Assembly (NCBI RefSeq): GCF_000399665.1 | Contig: NZ_KB976986.1 | Span: 620,001 to 684,000 of the forward strand | Source: Acinetobacter calcoaceticus ANC 3811 | GTDB lineage: Bacteria > Pseudomonadota > Gammaproteobacteria > Pseudomonadales > Moraxellaceae | DNA length: 64,000 nt | Reading direction: 5' to 3' | Shown here: in pieces, positions 9,638-19,266 of the stretch | How the letters are laid out: each line of letters opens with the position of its first letter | Numbering within the stretch: the first letter of the stretch is position 1 | Position numbers and translations under genes: made by a program | The notes under the pieces: model-generated | Seen by the model: only the letters and a program-made list of their open reading frames with translations | Told to the model about the DNA's origin: nothing | Databases searched by the model: none

Positions 9638-11350
9638 ATGAAACAGGAAACTGCGCTTAAACTGCTTAAAGCAGGTGAAAATGTCTTTTTAACCGGCTCG
9701 GCTGGTGCAGGGAAAACCTATACACTTAATCAGTACATCCAATACCTAAAAGCACGTAAAGTGCCAGTAGCAATTACGGCATCTACAGGTATTGCTGCAA
9801 CGCATATGAACGGCATGACGATTCATACATGGGCAGGCATCGGGATTAAAGATCAGTTAACTGATGATGACCTAAAACGTATGAAAGAGCGTAAATATCT
9901 CAAGGAACACCTTGAAAATGCGCAAGTTCTCGTCATCGATGAAATTTCGATGTTACATGCAAAACAGCTTAATCTGGTGAATCAGGTTTTAAAATATTTT
10001 AAAGAAAGCGATGAGGCATTTGGCGGTATCCAAGTCATTGTTGCCGGAGATTTCTTTCAGTTGCCACCAGTTGGACGTAATAGTGAAGCCAACCGTGACA
10101 AGTTCTGTTTTATGTCTGATGCATGGGTCGAAGCTAAATTTCGCGTATGTTATTTAACAGAACAACATCGCCAAGATGATGAAATTCTAAATCAGATTTT
10201 AAATGCTATTCGTGCGCAAAATATTCAATCAGATCATTTACACGCATTACGTCAATCACGCTCCCATGATATTGGTGAGACCTTTACTCGCCTCTATACG
10301 CACAATATGGATGTCGACAATATCAATTATCAGCACTTAAATGAAATTGATAATGAAGGGCATCAATTCAATGCGGTTTTAGATGGTAATGAAAAACTGG
10401 TAGAAACTTTAAAATCTTCGGTACGTGCACCAGAAGAACTCACCTTAAAGAAACATGCAAAAGTCATGTTTGTAAAAAACAACTTTGATATGGGATATAT
10501 CAACGGGAGTTTAGGTGAAGTCATTGGTTTTGAAGAAGATGATGAAAATGGTTTGCTACCAAAGGTGAAATTGACCGATGGCACGACATTGCTGGTTGCG
10601 CCTGAAACTTGGTCAGTTGAAAATGATGCAGGTAAAGTGATTGCCAGTTTCCAGCAAATTCCACTTCGTTTGGCATGGGCGATTACCATTCATAAAAGCC
10701 AAGGGATGACCTTAGAAGCTGCTGAAATTAACCTCATGAACACCTTTGAAAAAGGTCAGGGTTATGTTGCGCTTTCACGTTTGAAATCTTTAACTGGATT
10801 AAAGTTATTAGGGATTAACGAGCAAGCTCTAGAGCTAGATAGTTTGGCTGTGAAAGCCGATCGTCGTTTCCAAGAGTTGTCTAAAGAAGCAGAAGACAAC
10901 TTTGCAGATGTAGATTTAACTGCTCAGCACAAAGCATTTATTCGTCATTGTGGCGGAACTTTAAATGAAACTGAGATTTCTCGTAATGAGAAAAAACTTT
11001 CAAAAGGTGCGAAACAAAATTATGCCTCGGCAACGCTAGACGAAACACGTGCGTTGTTTGAAGAAGGCTATGAGATTGAAGATATTGCACATGAACGTGG
11101 CCTTACCCCAGCGACAATCATTAACCATTTGGCTCGACTGCATAAAGAACAAAAACTGGATATTTCGGTTGCCCATCCTGGGGAAGAAGTGGTGGAAGAA
11201 ATCCGAAAAATTTATAAGAAACTGAAAAAACGCCAAAATCCAGATCATTTTTCTGATGATGGTTCGATCAAACTAAGACCAATCGTTGAAGCAACCAGTC
11301 CTCGAATGGGATATGATCAGGTTCGATTAGCTTTATTATTTATTGAGTAA
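9638..11350 (+). CDS. PIF1/RecD-like superfamily 1 DNA helicase with C-terminal helix-turn-helix
   Basis: This 570-residue cytoplasmic ATPase has Walker A GSAGAGKT at residues 20-27, Walker B VLVIDEISML near residue 105, the GDFFQLPPV motif and a C-terminal helicase motif AITIHKSQGMTLEAAEIN with YVALSRLKSL. These are the PIF1-like arrangement, so a role in DNA unwinding or repair is likely. After the motor come about 150 residues ending with a helix-turn-helix (TLDETRALFEEGYEIEDIAH to IINHLARLHKE), a domain also found at the C-terminus of RQC helicases. It has no partner genes nearby beyond the isomerase 43 bases downstream. Confidence 0.88.
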   Translation: MKQETALKLLKAGENVFLTGSAGAGKTYTLNQYIQYLKARKVPVAITASTGIAATHMNGMTIHTWAGIGIKDQLTDDDLKRMKERKYLKEHLENAQVLVIDEISMLHAKQLNLVNQVLKYFKESDEAFGGIQVIVAGDFFQLPPVGRNSEANRDKFCFMSDAWVEAKFRVCYLTEQHRQDDEILNQILNAIRAQNIQSDHLHALRQSRSHDIGETFTRLYTHNMDVDNINYQHLNEIDNEGHQFNAVLDGNEKLVETLKSSVRAPEELTLKKHAKVMFVKNNFDMGYINGSLGEVIGFEEDDENGLLPKVKLTDGTTLLVAPETWSVENDAGKVIASFQQIPLRLAWAITIHKSQGMTLEAAEINLMNTFEKGQGYVALSRLKSLTGLKLLGINEQALELDSLAVKADRRFQELSKEAEDNFADVDLTAQHKAFIRHCGGTLNETEISRNEKKLSKGAKQNYASATLDETRALFEEGYEIEDIAHERGLTPATIINHLARLHKEQKLDISVAHPGEEVVEEIRKIYKKLKKRQNPDHFSDDGSIKLRPIVEATSPRMGYDQVRLALLFIE

Positions 11351-11393
11351 AGTTTAATTAGCTTAATTACTTATTACATAAATTGAGGTGGCT

Positions 11394-11753
11394 ATGCCGC
11401 ACATTGTAGTTGATTATTCAGATAACTTAACTGGATTAAACGCAAAACAATTACTTGAAGAAATTAATACAACGCTCATTGAAACAGAGTTGTTTAGTCC
11501 AGAAGACATTAAAAGCCGTGCGCGTAAAGATGATGTTTTCCTAATTGGTTTGGGACTAGAACAGGCTTATATTCATGTAAAAGTTTATATTTTGTCGGGA
11601 AGAAATGCAGAGCAAAAACAGCTGATGGGTGATCAGTTGTTAGCGGCACTCAGCAATAAAAATTATCTACAACAAGAGTTTAATAAAGAAATTCAATTGT
11701 GTGTTGAACTTGTTGATATGCCAAAAGAAGATTATTTTAAGCAAGTTGTATAA
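11394..11753 (+). CDS. 5-carboxymethyl-2-hydroxymuconate delta-isomerase family protein
   Basis: This 119-residue tautomerase-superfamily protein begins MPHIVVDYSDNL; proline 2, exposed after removal of methionine, is the general base in this family. The start at 11394 follows GAGGTGG; an in-frame GTG six bases earlier lies inside that ribosome-binding site and is unlikely. The name comes from the homoprotocatechuate pathway enzyme (HpaF), but no other pathway genes are here, so its true substrate is open. It is probably co-transcribed with the helicase. Confidence 0.82.
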   Translation: MPHIVVDYSDNLTGLNAKQLLEEINTTLIETELFSPEDIKSRARKDDVFLIGLGLEQAYIHVKVYILSGRNAEQKQLMGDQLLAALSNKNYLQQEFNKEIQLCVELVDMPKEDYFKQVV

Positions 11754-11816
11754 TTTTAAAAAGCGCAATTTCGATCAAGAATAGAGATCAGCACTATGTA
11801 AAAGTAGTGCTATCGA

Positions 11817-12686
11817 ATGAACAGACATAAATGTATGGCTGTATATACACAAAAGCTGCAACTGGTTTGCGATTATATTCAAAGACATTTAGATGAAGAT
11901 TTAGATGTTGATAGATTGAGCCAGATTGCAGCCTTATCCAAATTTCATTTTCATCGTATTTTTGCCGTTCATATTGGTTTAAATGTGATGAAGTTTATTC
12001 AACTTTCTCGTTTAAAGCGGGCCTCTTTTCAATTGGCTTTTGAACCCGATCTCAAAATTATTGAGATTGCATTACAAGCAGGGTTTGATAGTCCAGAGGC
12101 ATTTACTCGTGCATTTAAGCGTTCATTTGATCAAACTCCTCGGGCTTTTAGAGATAAACCGGACTGGGAATCTTGGCGCCAGAAGTTTGTTTTTACGATT
12201 CCAAAAAGTGAGCTAAAAATGAATGTAAATATTGTTGAGCGTCCTGCTGAAAAGATTGCCTATCTATCGCATTTAGGTAGTCCTGATAAAGTCTTTGAAA
12301 CGGCTGCGCGTTTTATTGCTTGGCGTAAAGAAACAGGTTTATCGCCTGTGACCAAGTCTAGAACTTACGGGATTCCGTTTGCTGACCCTGAGCAGACTCC
12401 GTCTGACGAGTTTCGATTTGATATTGCTGGTTCAATTGAAAAGGCTATACCCGAAAATAGTTACGGTGTACAAACAGGTGAAATTCCTGCGGGTCGTTAT
12501 GCAACCGTAAGACATTTGGGTAGCCATGACCAGATTAAAGATAGTGTTTATTACATCTTTAGAAACTGGTTACCTGAGCAACCCGAAGAAGCAGGGGAAT
12601 ATCCAGTTTTCTTTCACTATCATAACTTTGTGCATGATGTGAAAGAATGTGACCTTATTACAGATATCTACTTACTTTTAAAATGA
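11817..12686 (+). CDS. AraC-family regulator with GyrI-like ligand domain
   Basis: The N-terminal 110 residues carry the two helix-turn-helix motifs of AraC/XylS proteins (LSQIAALSKFHFHRIFAVHI and IIEIALQAGFDSPEAFTRAF). From about residue 135 to the end a GyrI-like/SOUL-type binding domain follows (VNIVERPAEKIAYLSHLGSP to YHNFVHDVKECDLITDIYLL). This architecture is shared with Rob/SbmC-type sensors of amphipathic drugs. The start has no strong ribosome-binding site, and an internal ATG at 11835 is an alternative. The target is unknown; its own promoter region is only about 60 bases. Confidence 0.88.
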   Translation: MNRHKCMAVYTQKLQLVCDYIQRHLDEDLDVDRLSQIAALSKFHFHRIFAVHIGLNVMKFIQLSRLKRASFQLAFEPDLKIIEIALQAGFDSPEAFTRAFKRSFDQTPRAFRDKPDWESWRQKFVFTIPKSELKMNVNIVERPAEKIAYLSHLGSPDKVFETAARFIAWRKETGLSPVTKSRTYGIPFADPEQTPSDEFRFDIAGSIEKAIPENSYGVQTGEIPAGRYATVRHLGSHDQIKDSVYYIFRNWLPEQPEEAGEYPVFFHYHNFVHDVKECDLITDIYLLLK

Positions 12687-12698
12687 GAGTAGGGTGAT

Positions 12699-12725
12699 AA
12701 AGGCATAACTTGCAGTTATGCCTTT
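12699..12725. terminator. Bidirectional terminator overlapping the thiM stop
   Basis: A 12-base inverted repeat (AAAGGCATAACT / AGTTATGCCTTT) with a 3-base loop lies between the convergent AraC gene and thiM. Its right arm includes the thiM stop codon, so it can serve both transcripts. Confidence 0.65.
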
Positions 12726-13543
12726 AAGCCAAACAGCTTTATATTTGCATATTGCTCAATCAGGTTGGCATCTAACATATGGATATAATCCATAAAGATG
12801 TTACTAAAACTTCCCATGGTTTGTGCCTGATTGGCAGCAAGTTTACCCGCAATTGAAAAATGTACATGGGCTGAAAGCGCTGCAATGGTTGGCGTCGTTA
12901 CCGCACTATAGGCAGCGATTAACGCACCTAAAGCACAACCAGTTGCTGTAATTTTGGGTTGTAAGGGGCTACCACCGTTAACTTGGATAACGACATCTAG
13001 TTCTTTAGATAAAATGTAATCGGACTCACCTGAAATTGCGATACAGCCTGTATGTACTAATAGCGCGTAAGCTTGTCGATAGGCATCATCACTACTTAGG
13101 GTACTATCAACACCTTTAGATTGAACTTGATTACCTGCAAGTGTACTGATTTCTGATGCATTACCACGAATAACGCTAGGCTTAAACTGTAAAAGTTCAT
13201 CTGTCATTTGACTACGCCAAGCTAAAACTGGCCCATAGCCCACCGGATCAAGCACCCATGGAATGTTATTAAGCTGTGCTGTTTTTGCAGAGATTTGCAT
13301 GGCCTGCATTTGCTCTGAAGTCGGGGTGCCTAAATTAATGCTTAAAGCCGATGAAATTTTGGTAAAACTTTCTGCTTCATAAGGATTATCAATCATCGCA
13401 GGTGAAGCACCAGAAGCGAGTAACACATTGGCTGTATAGTTAGCCGCAACGCTATTGGTAATACATTGCACAAGAGGCGTTTTTGCCTGCATGTTCTGCC
13501 AAGCTTCAATGACCTGTTCAATCAAACTAGATGTCGATGTCAT
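12716..13543 (-). CDS. thiM: Hydroxyethylthiazole kinase ThiM
   Basis: ThiM phosphorylates 4-methyl-5-(2-hydroxyethyl)thiazole in thiamine salvage. The 275 residues show the family segments PLVQCITNSVAANYTANVLLA, the ASPAMIDNPYEAESF loop, PWVLDPVGYGP, VIRGNASEISTLAG and the C-terminal catalytic KITATGCALGALIAAY with its conserved cysteine. The ATG follows AGGGATC. It lies 35 bases after a zinc-ribbon protein gene on the same strand, so they may be one transcript. No thiE or thiD is adjacent and no TPP riboswitch was found upstream. Confidence 0.94.
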   Translation of the reverse strand: MTSTSSLIEQVIEAWQNMQAKTPLVQCITNSVAANYTANVLLASGASPAMIDNPYEAESFTKISSALSINLGTPTSEQMQAMQISAKTAQLNNIPWVLDPVGYGPVLAWRSQMTDELLQFKPSVIRGNASEISTLAGNQVQSKGVDSTLSSDDAYRQAYALLVHTGCIAISGESDYILSKELDVVIQVNGGSPLQPKITATGCALGALIAAYSAVTTPTIAALSAHVHFSIAGKLAANQAQTMGSFSNIFMDYIHMLDANLIEQYANIKLFGLKA

Positions 13544-13578
13544 ATTATGATCCCTAGTAAGCTAAAGTGATGATAGGT

Positions 13579-14736
13579 TTAGTGGGTAAAATAGTGGTCT
13601 TGATGCTTACATTTTTGGCAAATCAAAGAAACATAATCTGCTGCATCATAATCAACAGTTAAATCATTTGAACCACAATGCATACAACGTTTGACAGAAT
13701 AAAAATTTAAACGTGGTTCAATTTTGCGCCATGCTTTCCATACAGGTTGTACAAATATTTGTTCGTCATAACCTAAGAAACGGTTAAGCAAAATATAACT
13801 CATTTTACTATATGGAATATTATGAGGACGAGGCAGCATAGAGGTTTCCCACTTTTCAGTTAAGGCTCTCTCACGGTATTGCTCTAACGTTTTCTTTAAC
13901 AAATTGGTGTTAATAAATTTCTCATTGCGAGGCTGCAAAGCTTTTTGTTTATAAAGATATTCGAGTGCCGTTTGAATCAAATAATAGATCTGTCCAATCG
14001 CCAATGATTCCATTAAGCGATAGCAAAAGCTTTGGAAATTTGAATTCCCTGCAATCTGGATGCCCCAAGTTCGGCAATAAAATTGCATGAACTGGATAAT
14101 TTCCTGATAGAGCACCTGAAAAAGTACATCTTTAACTTCATCGGCACTACGAAAGGGAACGCCGAAACTTAAATTTTCATAAAACCAATTACGTAGTTGT
14201 TGAGCCACACTAAATAAACTTGGATCACTGTAGCCATCTAAACGAATATTTAAATAAAAACACTGCGGATCTTCAGTTTGATCATTTGCATTCAAAATGC
14301 CATCTTTATGCAACTGTTTAATTAAATAGCTCTGAAACATCCAGTTAGGGGTGATCTGATGATACTTAATTTTGTCCCAATGAATATATTCATCATGAGT
14401 GATTTCTTCACGCGCATATTCATCTAAAAGACTCAGCAAGAAAAGTTTATGCAAAAAACTGAGTTGTTCTAGACTGCGTTGTGGCTGTTCTTTTGATTTA
14501 AATTGGCGTTGTTCTTGTAAGCGTGTTTGCTGTAAAAGCTTTTTACGCTGTTTGGTACACGTTTCACAGTGGCAAGTCATTTTTTCGTCTTTAAATATGC
14601 GGTGCTGACAATGACTGCATTCATGAAATTGAATGTCTTGTTCAAATTGCTCGGCATCTACCCAGTACATTGAAGCTTGGCAGAGAGGACAATGGCTACT
14701 TTCATCCAGTTGTTTCTGTAGAATTTGTAAGGCCAT
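13579..14736 (-). CDS. Uncharacterised protein with several zinc-ribbon CxxC pairs
   Basis: I do not recognise a named function. The 385 residues have CPLC and CSHC pairs near residues 17-45, a CHCETC cluster near residue 57, and a C-terminal pair CMHCGSN ... CQKC near residues 355-380, so at least two zinc ribbons flank a central helical region rich in aromatic and acidic residues. No signal peptide or membrane segment is seen. The start follows CGGAGC. It is upstream of thiM with a 35-base gap. It could be a nucleic-acid-associated protein, but only the cysteine pattern supports that. Confidence 0.75.
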   Translation of the reverse strand: MALQILQKQLDESSHCPLCQASMYWVDAEQFEQDIQFHECSHCQHRIFKDEKMTCHCETCTKQRKKLLQQTRLQEQRQFKSKEQPQRSLEQLSFLHKLFLLSLLDEYAREEITHDEYIHWDKIKYHQITPNWMFQSYLIKQLHKDGILNANDQTEDPQCFYLNIRLDGYSDPSLFSVAQQLRNWFYENLSFGVPFRSADEVKDVLFQVLYQEIIQFMQFYCRTWGIQIAGNSNFQSFCYRLMESLAIGQIYYLIQTALEYLYKQKALQPRNEKFINTNLLKKTLEQYRERALTEKWETSMLPRPHNIPYSKMSYILLNRFLGYDEQIFVQPVWKAWRKIEPRLNFYSVKRCMHCGSNDLTVDYDAADYVSLICQKCKHQDHYFTH

Positions 14737-14831
14737 TTTGCTCCGAACATAAAATAAAAAATGATGTGGCTATTATACACAGCCGTGCTGTATATGGCTG
14801 AGATTGCTAGTTCCGTTTGTTGTTAAAATAA

Positions 14832-14867
14832 AAAGACCTAAAATTTATGTTGGGATTTTAGGTCTTT
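14832..14867. terminator. Bidirectional rho-independent terminator
   Basis: A perfect 13-base inverted repeat (AAAGACCTAAAAT / ATTTTAGGTCTTT) with a 10-base loop lies downstream of the minus-strand small gene at 14888. T or A runs flank it on both sides. Confidence 0.75.
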
Positions 14868-14887
14868 ATTGCGAGTTAAATTATTGA

Positions 14888-15145
14888 TTAAACAGGGCAC
14901 GGCAAGTTCTCATCATTCTGTCCAAGTTTTTTGGCATGAATAAGTGCCTGTACTTTTTTACTTGGTAATTTTACTTTGCCCAGTGCATCGTAAGTATTCA
15001 CAATGGAGCTAACCTCCTGAGTCGTTATAGAAATACCTTCCGCAGATAAGAACACTGCAATCACATGATGATCGAGTCCTGCAGCATGTAAATCATGAAT
15101 CGCTTTAATATTTTCTAAACGATGAAAATGTGCTTTTAATTCCAT
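14888..15145 (-). CDS. Small conserved hypothetical protein
   Basis: This 85-residue protein is read from MELKAHFHRLENIKAIHDLH; the start was chosen because GAGGTG lies 8 bases upstream, while the longer frame is without a good site. It is helical and histidine-rich near the N-terminus (AIHDLHAAGLDHHVIAVFL) with a QEVSSIV stretch. The repeated helices slightly suggest a DNA-binding helix-turn-helix, but I cannot show it. It stands alone between two terminators and the pepN promoter. Confidence 0.6.
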   Translation of the reverse strand: MELKAHFHRLENIKAIHDLHAAGLDHHVIAVFLSAEGISITTQEVSSIVNTYDALGKVKLPSKKVQALIHAKKLGQNDENLPCPV

Positions 15146-15464
15146 ATTGACACCTCTTGCTCTTATTGAAATACCCATATTGGTCTATTTAATTAGGCAA
15201 GAACCATGCCCAAAATGTAAGCTGACTCTAAAAAATGTTAAAAGCTAAAGGTGTTTTATTTTTATTGTATAGATTGCTTATATAAACAACGATTATCGTA
15301 AATTTGGTCTAATCTGTGCTAATAAAACCAGATTCTAATTTGAAATGTATCAATGAAGTCCCATTAATTTTATAAAGGTAAGCAAATACAGTATGTATGA
15401 CTTGGCGTATGATATTTCATGGCGACTCATACTGCCGTTTTAGACGAGTATATAAGGAATAAAG

Positions 15465-18071
15465 ATGAATATTGCGGCGCAGCCTCCAGTTCAGGCAGAT
15501 CAAACAGTTTATTTAAAAGATTATCAAAAACCTGCGTTCTTGGTTGAATCAATTAATCTTGATATTCAAGTATATGATGATAAAACGATTGTTGATTCAA
15601 CACTTGTTATGAAGCGCCAAACTGAGGGCGATTTGGTTTTGCTAGGTCGTGATCTTGAGTTGCAATCTGTTCAGTTAAATGGACAAATTCTTACTTCTGC
15701 ACAATATTTGCTCGATAGTGAGCAATTGGTGATCGCTAACGCACCAGCTGAAGTCATTTTACAAACACAAGTGACTATTCATCCTGAAACGAATACTCAA
15801 TTAGAAGGCTTATATAAAGCCGATGACTTATTTGTAACGCAAAATGAACCTGAAGGTTTCCGCAAAATTACGTTCTATCCAGACCGTCCAGATGTACTTT
15901 CAGTCTTTACTACACGTGTAGAAGCAGACAAAAAATATCCAGTTTTACTTGCTAATGGTAATTTGCTTGAAACAGGTGAGGTTGGTGAAAATCGCCACTT
16001 TGCAATTTGGCAAGACCCGACTAAAAAACCAAGCTATTTGTTTGCTTGTGTCATTGGTGATTTAGCTGTACTTAAAGATCGTTATACGACATCTGAAGGG
16101 CGTGATGTTGCTTTAGAAATTTATGCCATTGAGAAAGATATTCCAAAATGCCATATCGCGATGGAAGCATTAAAGCATTCTATGAGTTGGGATGAAGAAC
16201 ACTATGGTCGTGCCTATGACCTCGACAACTATATGATTGTTGCGGTAAGCCAGTTCAACATGGGCGCAATGGAAAATAAAGGTTTAAATATCTTTAATAC
16301 GTCATGCGTGCTTGCTGATGAAGAATACACAACTGACGCAGCGATTATGCGTGTACAGTCTGTGATTGCCCATGAATATTTCCATAACTGGACAGGTAAC
16401 CGTATTACTTGCCGTGACTGGTTCCAACTTTGCTTAAAAGAAGGCTTAACGGTATTCCGTGATCAATCTTTCTCTGAAGATTTACAATCTGCTGCGGTTC
16501 AACGTATTGATGATGTCGCTGTGCTTAAATCACACCAGTTCCCTGAAGATGCAGGTCCTCTGTCACATCCGCCACGTCCAGACCACTTTGTAGAAATTAA
16601 TAACTTCTATACAGCAACTGTTTATGAGAAAGGTGCGGAAATTAACCGCATGATGTCGACTTTACTTGGTAAGGAAAAATACCGTCAAGGAACCGACGAA
16701 TATTTCCGCCGTCATGATGGACAAGCTGTAACTGTAGAAGATTGGGTTGCTGCTTTAACTGCGGGTTCTGGTGTAGATTTATCTGCATTCTTAACTTGGT
16801 ATAACCAGCCGGGAACGCCAAAGCTTGAAGCAAAAGGTGAATATGATGCAGCAGCACAAACTTACCGTTTAAGCTTTAAACAAAGCCTAAAAGCACATCC
16901 TAAGTACCCAAATTTAAAAGCTGTTCCGATTCCTGTAGCTTTGGCACTCTTTAATGCGAAAACAGGTGAGCAATATACATTGCATAGTGAAAGCCTATTC
17001 GCAAATGATGTTAAAGATGGCGTGTACTTGTTCGACCAAGATGAAGCAATCATTGAATTTACTGGCGTGACTGAGCAACCAGTGGTGTCGCTACTTCGTA
17101 ATTTTTCGGCACCTGTAAATCTTGTGTTTGATTATACCGATGAAGAATTAGCATTCTTAATTCAGCATGAAAAGAATGGTTTTAATCAGTGGCAAGCAAC
17201 CCAAACCTTGCTTGAACGTATTTTGCTAGAAGACCATTCTGCTGATGCGTACATTCAAGCTATTCAAAGCACTTTACCTGAACTAGTTGGCCGTGACCCG
17301 CTTTTAGCATCGCGTTTATTTGATGTACCAAGTGAAGGTTATTTGGGTAGTCGTATCGATCAGAACTATGCACCAGCTGATATTCATGTAAAACGTGAAG
17401 CTTTACTTAATCGTTTAGCACAAGAGTTAGGCGCATTCTGGAAAGATACTTACCTTACGCTTGACCCAGACCTGCAAAAAGAATTTTCTTTAGCTATGGG
17501 TGTACGTGCGTTAAAGAACATTATGCTGATGATGATGGCTCGTCAGGGTGATCAAACTGCATTTGAACTTGCACACGTGCAATACCAAAACACCGGAAAT
17601 ATGTCTGAACGCTTAGGGGCGTTACGTGTATTGGTTTGGCAAAATGCACCTCAAGCTCAAGATGCGCTTGCTGATTTTTATGACCGTTTCAAAGATGAAG
17701 CTTTATCTTTAGATCAATGGTTCATGATTCAGGCAGCAAACCCAAATGCGACAGCAGAAACAATCGAGTACCTAACTCATCATCCTGACTATGATTTAAC
17801 AACTCCAAACCGTATTCGTGCGGTGAGTGGAGGGGTATCAAATAACCCTGAAAACACGTGGGGCTTTGGTGTAGCTCACTTTATTAATCTTGCACAATAT
17901 CTTGATGAAAAGAACCCAATTTTAGGTTCACGCCTGTTACAGGTATTGTCACGTTGGTACACACTTGCGGAACCTCAGCGAACTCAAGTGCAACAAGCTT
18001 TACAAGCATTGCAGCCTAAAGTGAAATCGAAAAACGTCTCTGAAACTTTAAATAGTATGTTAAGCGTTTAA
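15465..18071 (+). CDS. pepN: Aminopeptidase N (M1 metallopeptidase)
   Basis: This cytoplasmic zinc aminopeptidase of 868 residues removes N-terminal residues from peptides. The substrate-binding motif GAMEN lies near residue 268 and the zinc site HEYFHNW near residue 302, followed by the second glutamate in the LKEGLTVFRDQ segment. The C-terminal helical domain typical of the E. coli PepN type is complete. The ATG follows AAGGAA. The gene is single, with its own upstream region of about 320 bases and a terminator after it. Confidence 0.96.
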   Translation: MNIAAQPPVQADQTVYLKDYQKPAFLVESINLDIQVYDDKTIVDSTLVMKRQTEGDLVLLGRDLELQSVQLNGQILTSAQYLLDSEQLVIANAPAEVILQTQVTIHPETNTQLEGLYKADDLFVTQNEPEGFRKITFYPDRPDVLSVFTTRVEADKKYPVLLANGNLLETGEVGENRHFAIWQDPTKKPSYLFACVIGDLAVLKDRYTTSEGRDVALEIYAIEKDIPKCHIAMEALKHSMSWDEEHYGRAYDLDNYMIVAVSQFNMGAMENKGLNIFNTSCVLADEEYTTDAAIMRVQSVIAHEYFHNWTGNRITCRDWFQLCLKEGLTVFRDQSFSEDLQSAAVQRIDDVAVLKSHQFPEDAGPLSHPPRPDHFVEINNFYTATVYEKGAEINRMMSTLLGKEKYRQGTDEYFRRHDGQAVTVEDWVAALTAGSGVDLSAFLTWYNQPGTPKLEAKGEYDAAAQTYRLSFKQSLKAHPKYPNLKAVPIPVALALFNAKTGEQYTLHSESLFANDVKDGVYLFDQDEAIIEFTGVTEQPVVSLLRNFSAPVNLVFDYTDEELAFLIQHEKNGFNQWQATQTLLERILLEDHSADAYIQAIQSTLPELVGRDPLLASRLFDVPSEGYLGSRIDQNYAPADIHVKREALLNRLAQELGAFWKDTYLTLDPDLQKEFSLAMGVRALKNIMLMMMARQGDQTAFELAHVQYQNTGNMSERLGALRVLVWQNAPQAQDALADFYDRFKDEALSLDQWFMIQAANPNATAETIEYLTHHPDYDLTTPNRIRAVSGGVSNNPENTWGFGVAHFINLAQYLDEKNPILGSRLLQVLSRWYTLAEPQRTQVQQALQALQPKVKSKNVSETLNSMLSV

Positions 18072-18089
18072 TTAGATTTAAATAAACTA

Positions 18090-18122
18090 AATAAAGGTCT
18101 CGTAAGAGGCCTTTATTTTTTT
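18090..18122 (+). terminator. Rho-independent terminator of pepN
   Basis: The stem AATAAAGGTCTC / GAGGCCTTTATT, with one G-T pair and a GTAA loop, is followed by a run of T, 20 bases after the pepN stop. Confidence 0.85.
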
Positions 18123-18659
18123 ATATTTTTACAGGGGCTAACACTTAAAAGAAATAATGTTTTCCTTATGGAGAGGTATCTTTAGCTCTACTGCTCATTA
18201 TTTTATATTTTTTTAATTTATAATTTATTTTAAATATATCTTTAAGTAATAGTTTAAAATTTAAAATTAGATAGACTTGATAATATTAGAATTAAATTAA
18301 GTAATTCTTTAATTGTTAGCATTTGATCTCATAAAATTATCTCAATTTTTGACATATTTATTTAAATTTTACTTATTAAATTTTATTAAGTTTTTATTAA
18401 ATTGTTTTAAATCAAATATTTGTATTTTAATAATGTTGGTGAATCGTGTTTTAATTGTTAATATTTGTATCTATGTGTTATTTATTGAAATAAAAATAAT
18501 AATGCTCGCATGATTTTTAATTGTTTTTATGTATGATGTCTAAAATAGGGTAAAAAATAAACTTTAAAAAGGAGCAGTCAAATAAAAAATGATTGTAAAA
18601 ATAAATGTTAAATTTTTATATCTATTAGTTTTTATAACTTAATTTAAAAGGTTTTGACT
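18123..18659. other. Very AT-rich upstream region of the pilus operon
   Basis: About 540 bases lack a convincing gene. The stretch is dominated by A and T with homopolymer runs, which is typical of DNA bound by H-NS and of regulated fimbrial promoters. A 66-codon frame at 18313-18513 has only low-complexity hydrophobic content and no ribosome-binding site, so I did not call it. Confidence 0.5.
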
Positions 18660-19190
18660 ATGAAAAAGACTTTTTTTCATTTATCACTGATTGCTGTAGG
18701 ATTATTTTCTCTCAATACAGCAAATGCAGCAACAGCAACAGGTACATTAACTGTTAAAGCAACAGTAACGAACAGTTGTGTATTAAACACTTCCGCTACA
18801 GGCACGACAGCAAATGCCGTTTTAGACTTTGGTACCCTAAGCTCTCTTACTAGTAATGTCGATGCAGACACCACAACAACAGGTGGTACTTCAATCAAAG
18901 TTCTATGTAACAACACTGTGCCATGGACCTTGGCTTTCGATGCTGGGCAACATGCTCAAACGACTCAACGTCGTATGATTGGTGGTGCAACAAGCAACGA
19001 ATATATTCCTTATAACCTTTTCTCAGATACTGCACATGCTACAGCAATTGGCATTGCAACGACTGCCTATAGTGGAACCGGAACCGGTAATGTTCAAACC
19101 GTTAACGTATATGGCCGTATTCCAGCTGGTTCTATACTGCCGAGTGCGGGTAGCTATCTTGATACAGTAACAATAACAGTAACTTATTAA
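18660..19190 (+). CDS. Csu-like (archaic) pilus major subunit, spore coat protein U domain
   Basis: This 176-residue exported pilin has a signal peptide (MKKTFFHLSLIAVGLFSLNT, cut after ANA) and then a single SCPU domain: VKATVTNSCVLNTSATG, VLDFGTLSSL, the paired cysteine in IKVLCNNTVPW, and the C-terminal VTITVTY strand. It resembles CsuA/B, the rod subunit of archaic chaperone-usher pili. The ATG at 18660 follows AAAAGG. It opens a four-gene operon, with a 76-base gap to the chaperone that may let the subunit be made in excess. Confidence 0.88.
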   Translation: MKKTFFHLSLIAVGLFSLNTANAATATGTLTVKATVTNSCVLNTSATGTTANAVLDFGTLSSLTSNVDADTTTTGGTSIKVLCNNTVPWTLAFDAGQHAQTTQRRMIGGATSNEYIPYNLFSDTAHATAIGIATTAYSGTGTGNVQTVNVYGRIPAGSILPSAGSYLDTVTITVTY

Positions 19191-19266
19191 TTTTTATAAA
19201 TTAGAAATATTGTTAGCCCTTTTTGAAAGGGCTAACACATTAAAAAAAGTTATATTTGAGTAAATC

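Noticed and set aside
14798..14803. CTGAGA resembling a TPP riboswitch core near thiM
   Set aside because: It lies on the wrong strand relative to thiM, and the second conserved segment is absent.
18313..18513. 66-codon hydrophobic frame upstream of the pilus operon
   Set aside because: Low-complexity A/T-derived residues and no ribosome-binding site.
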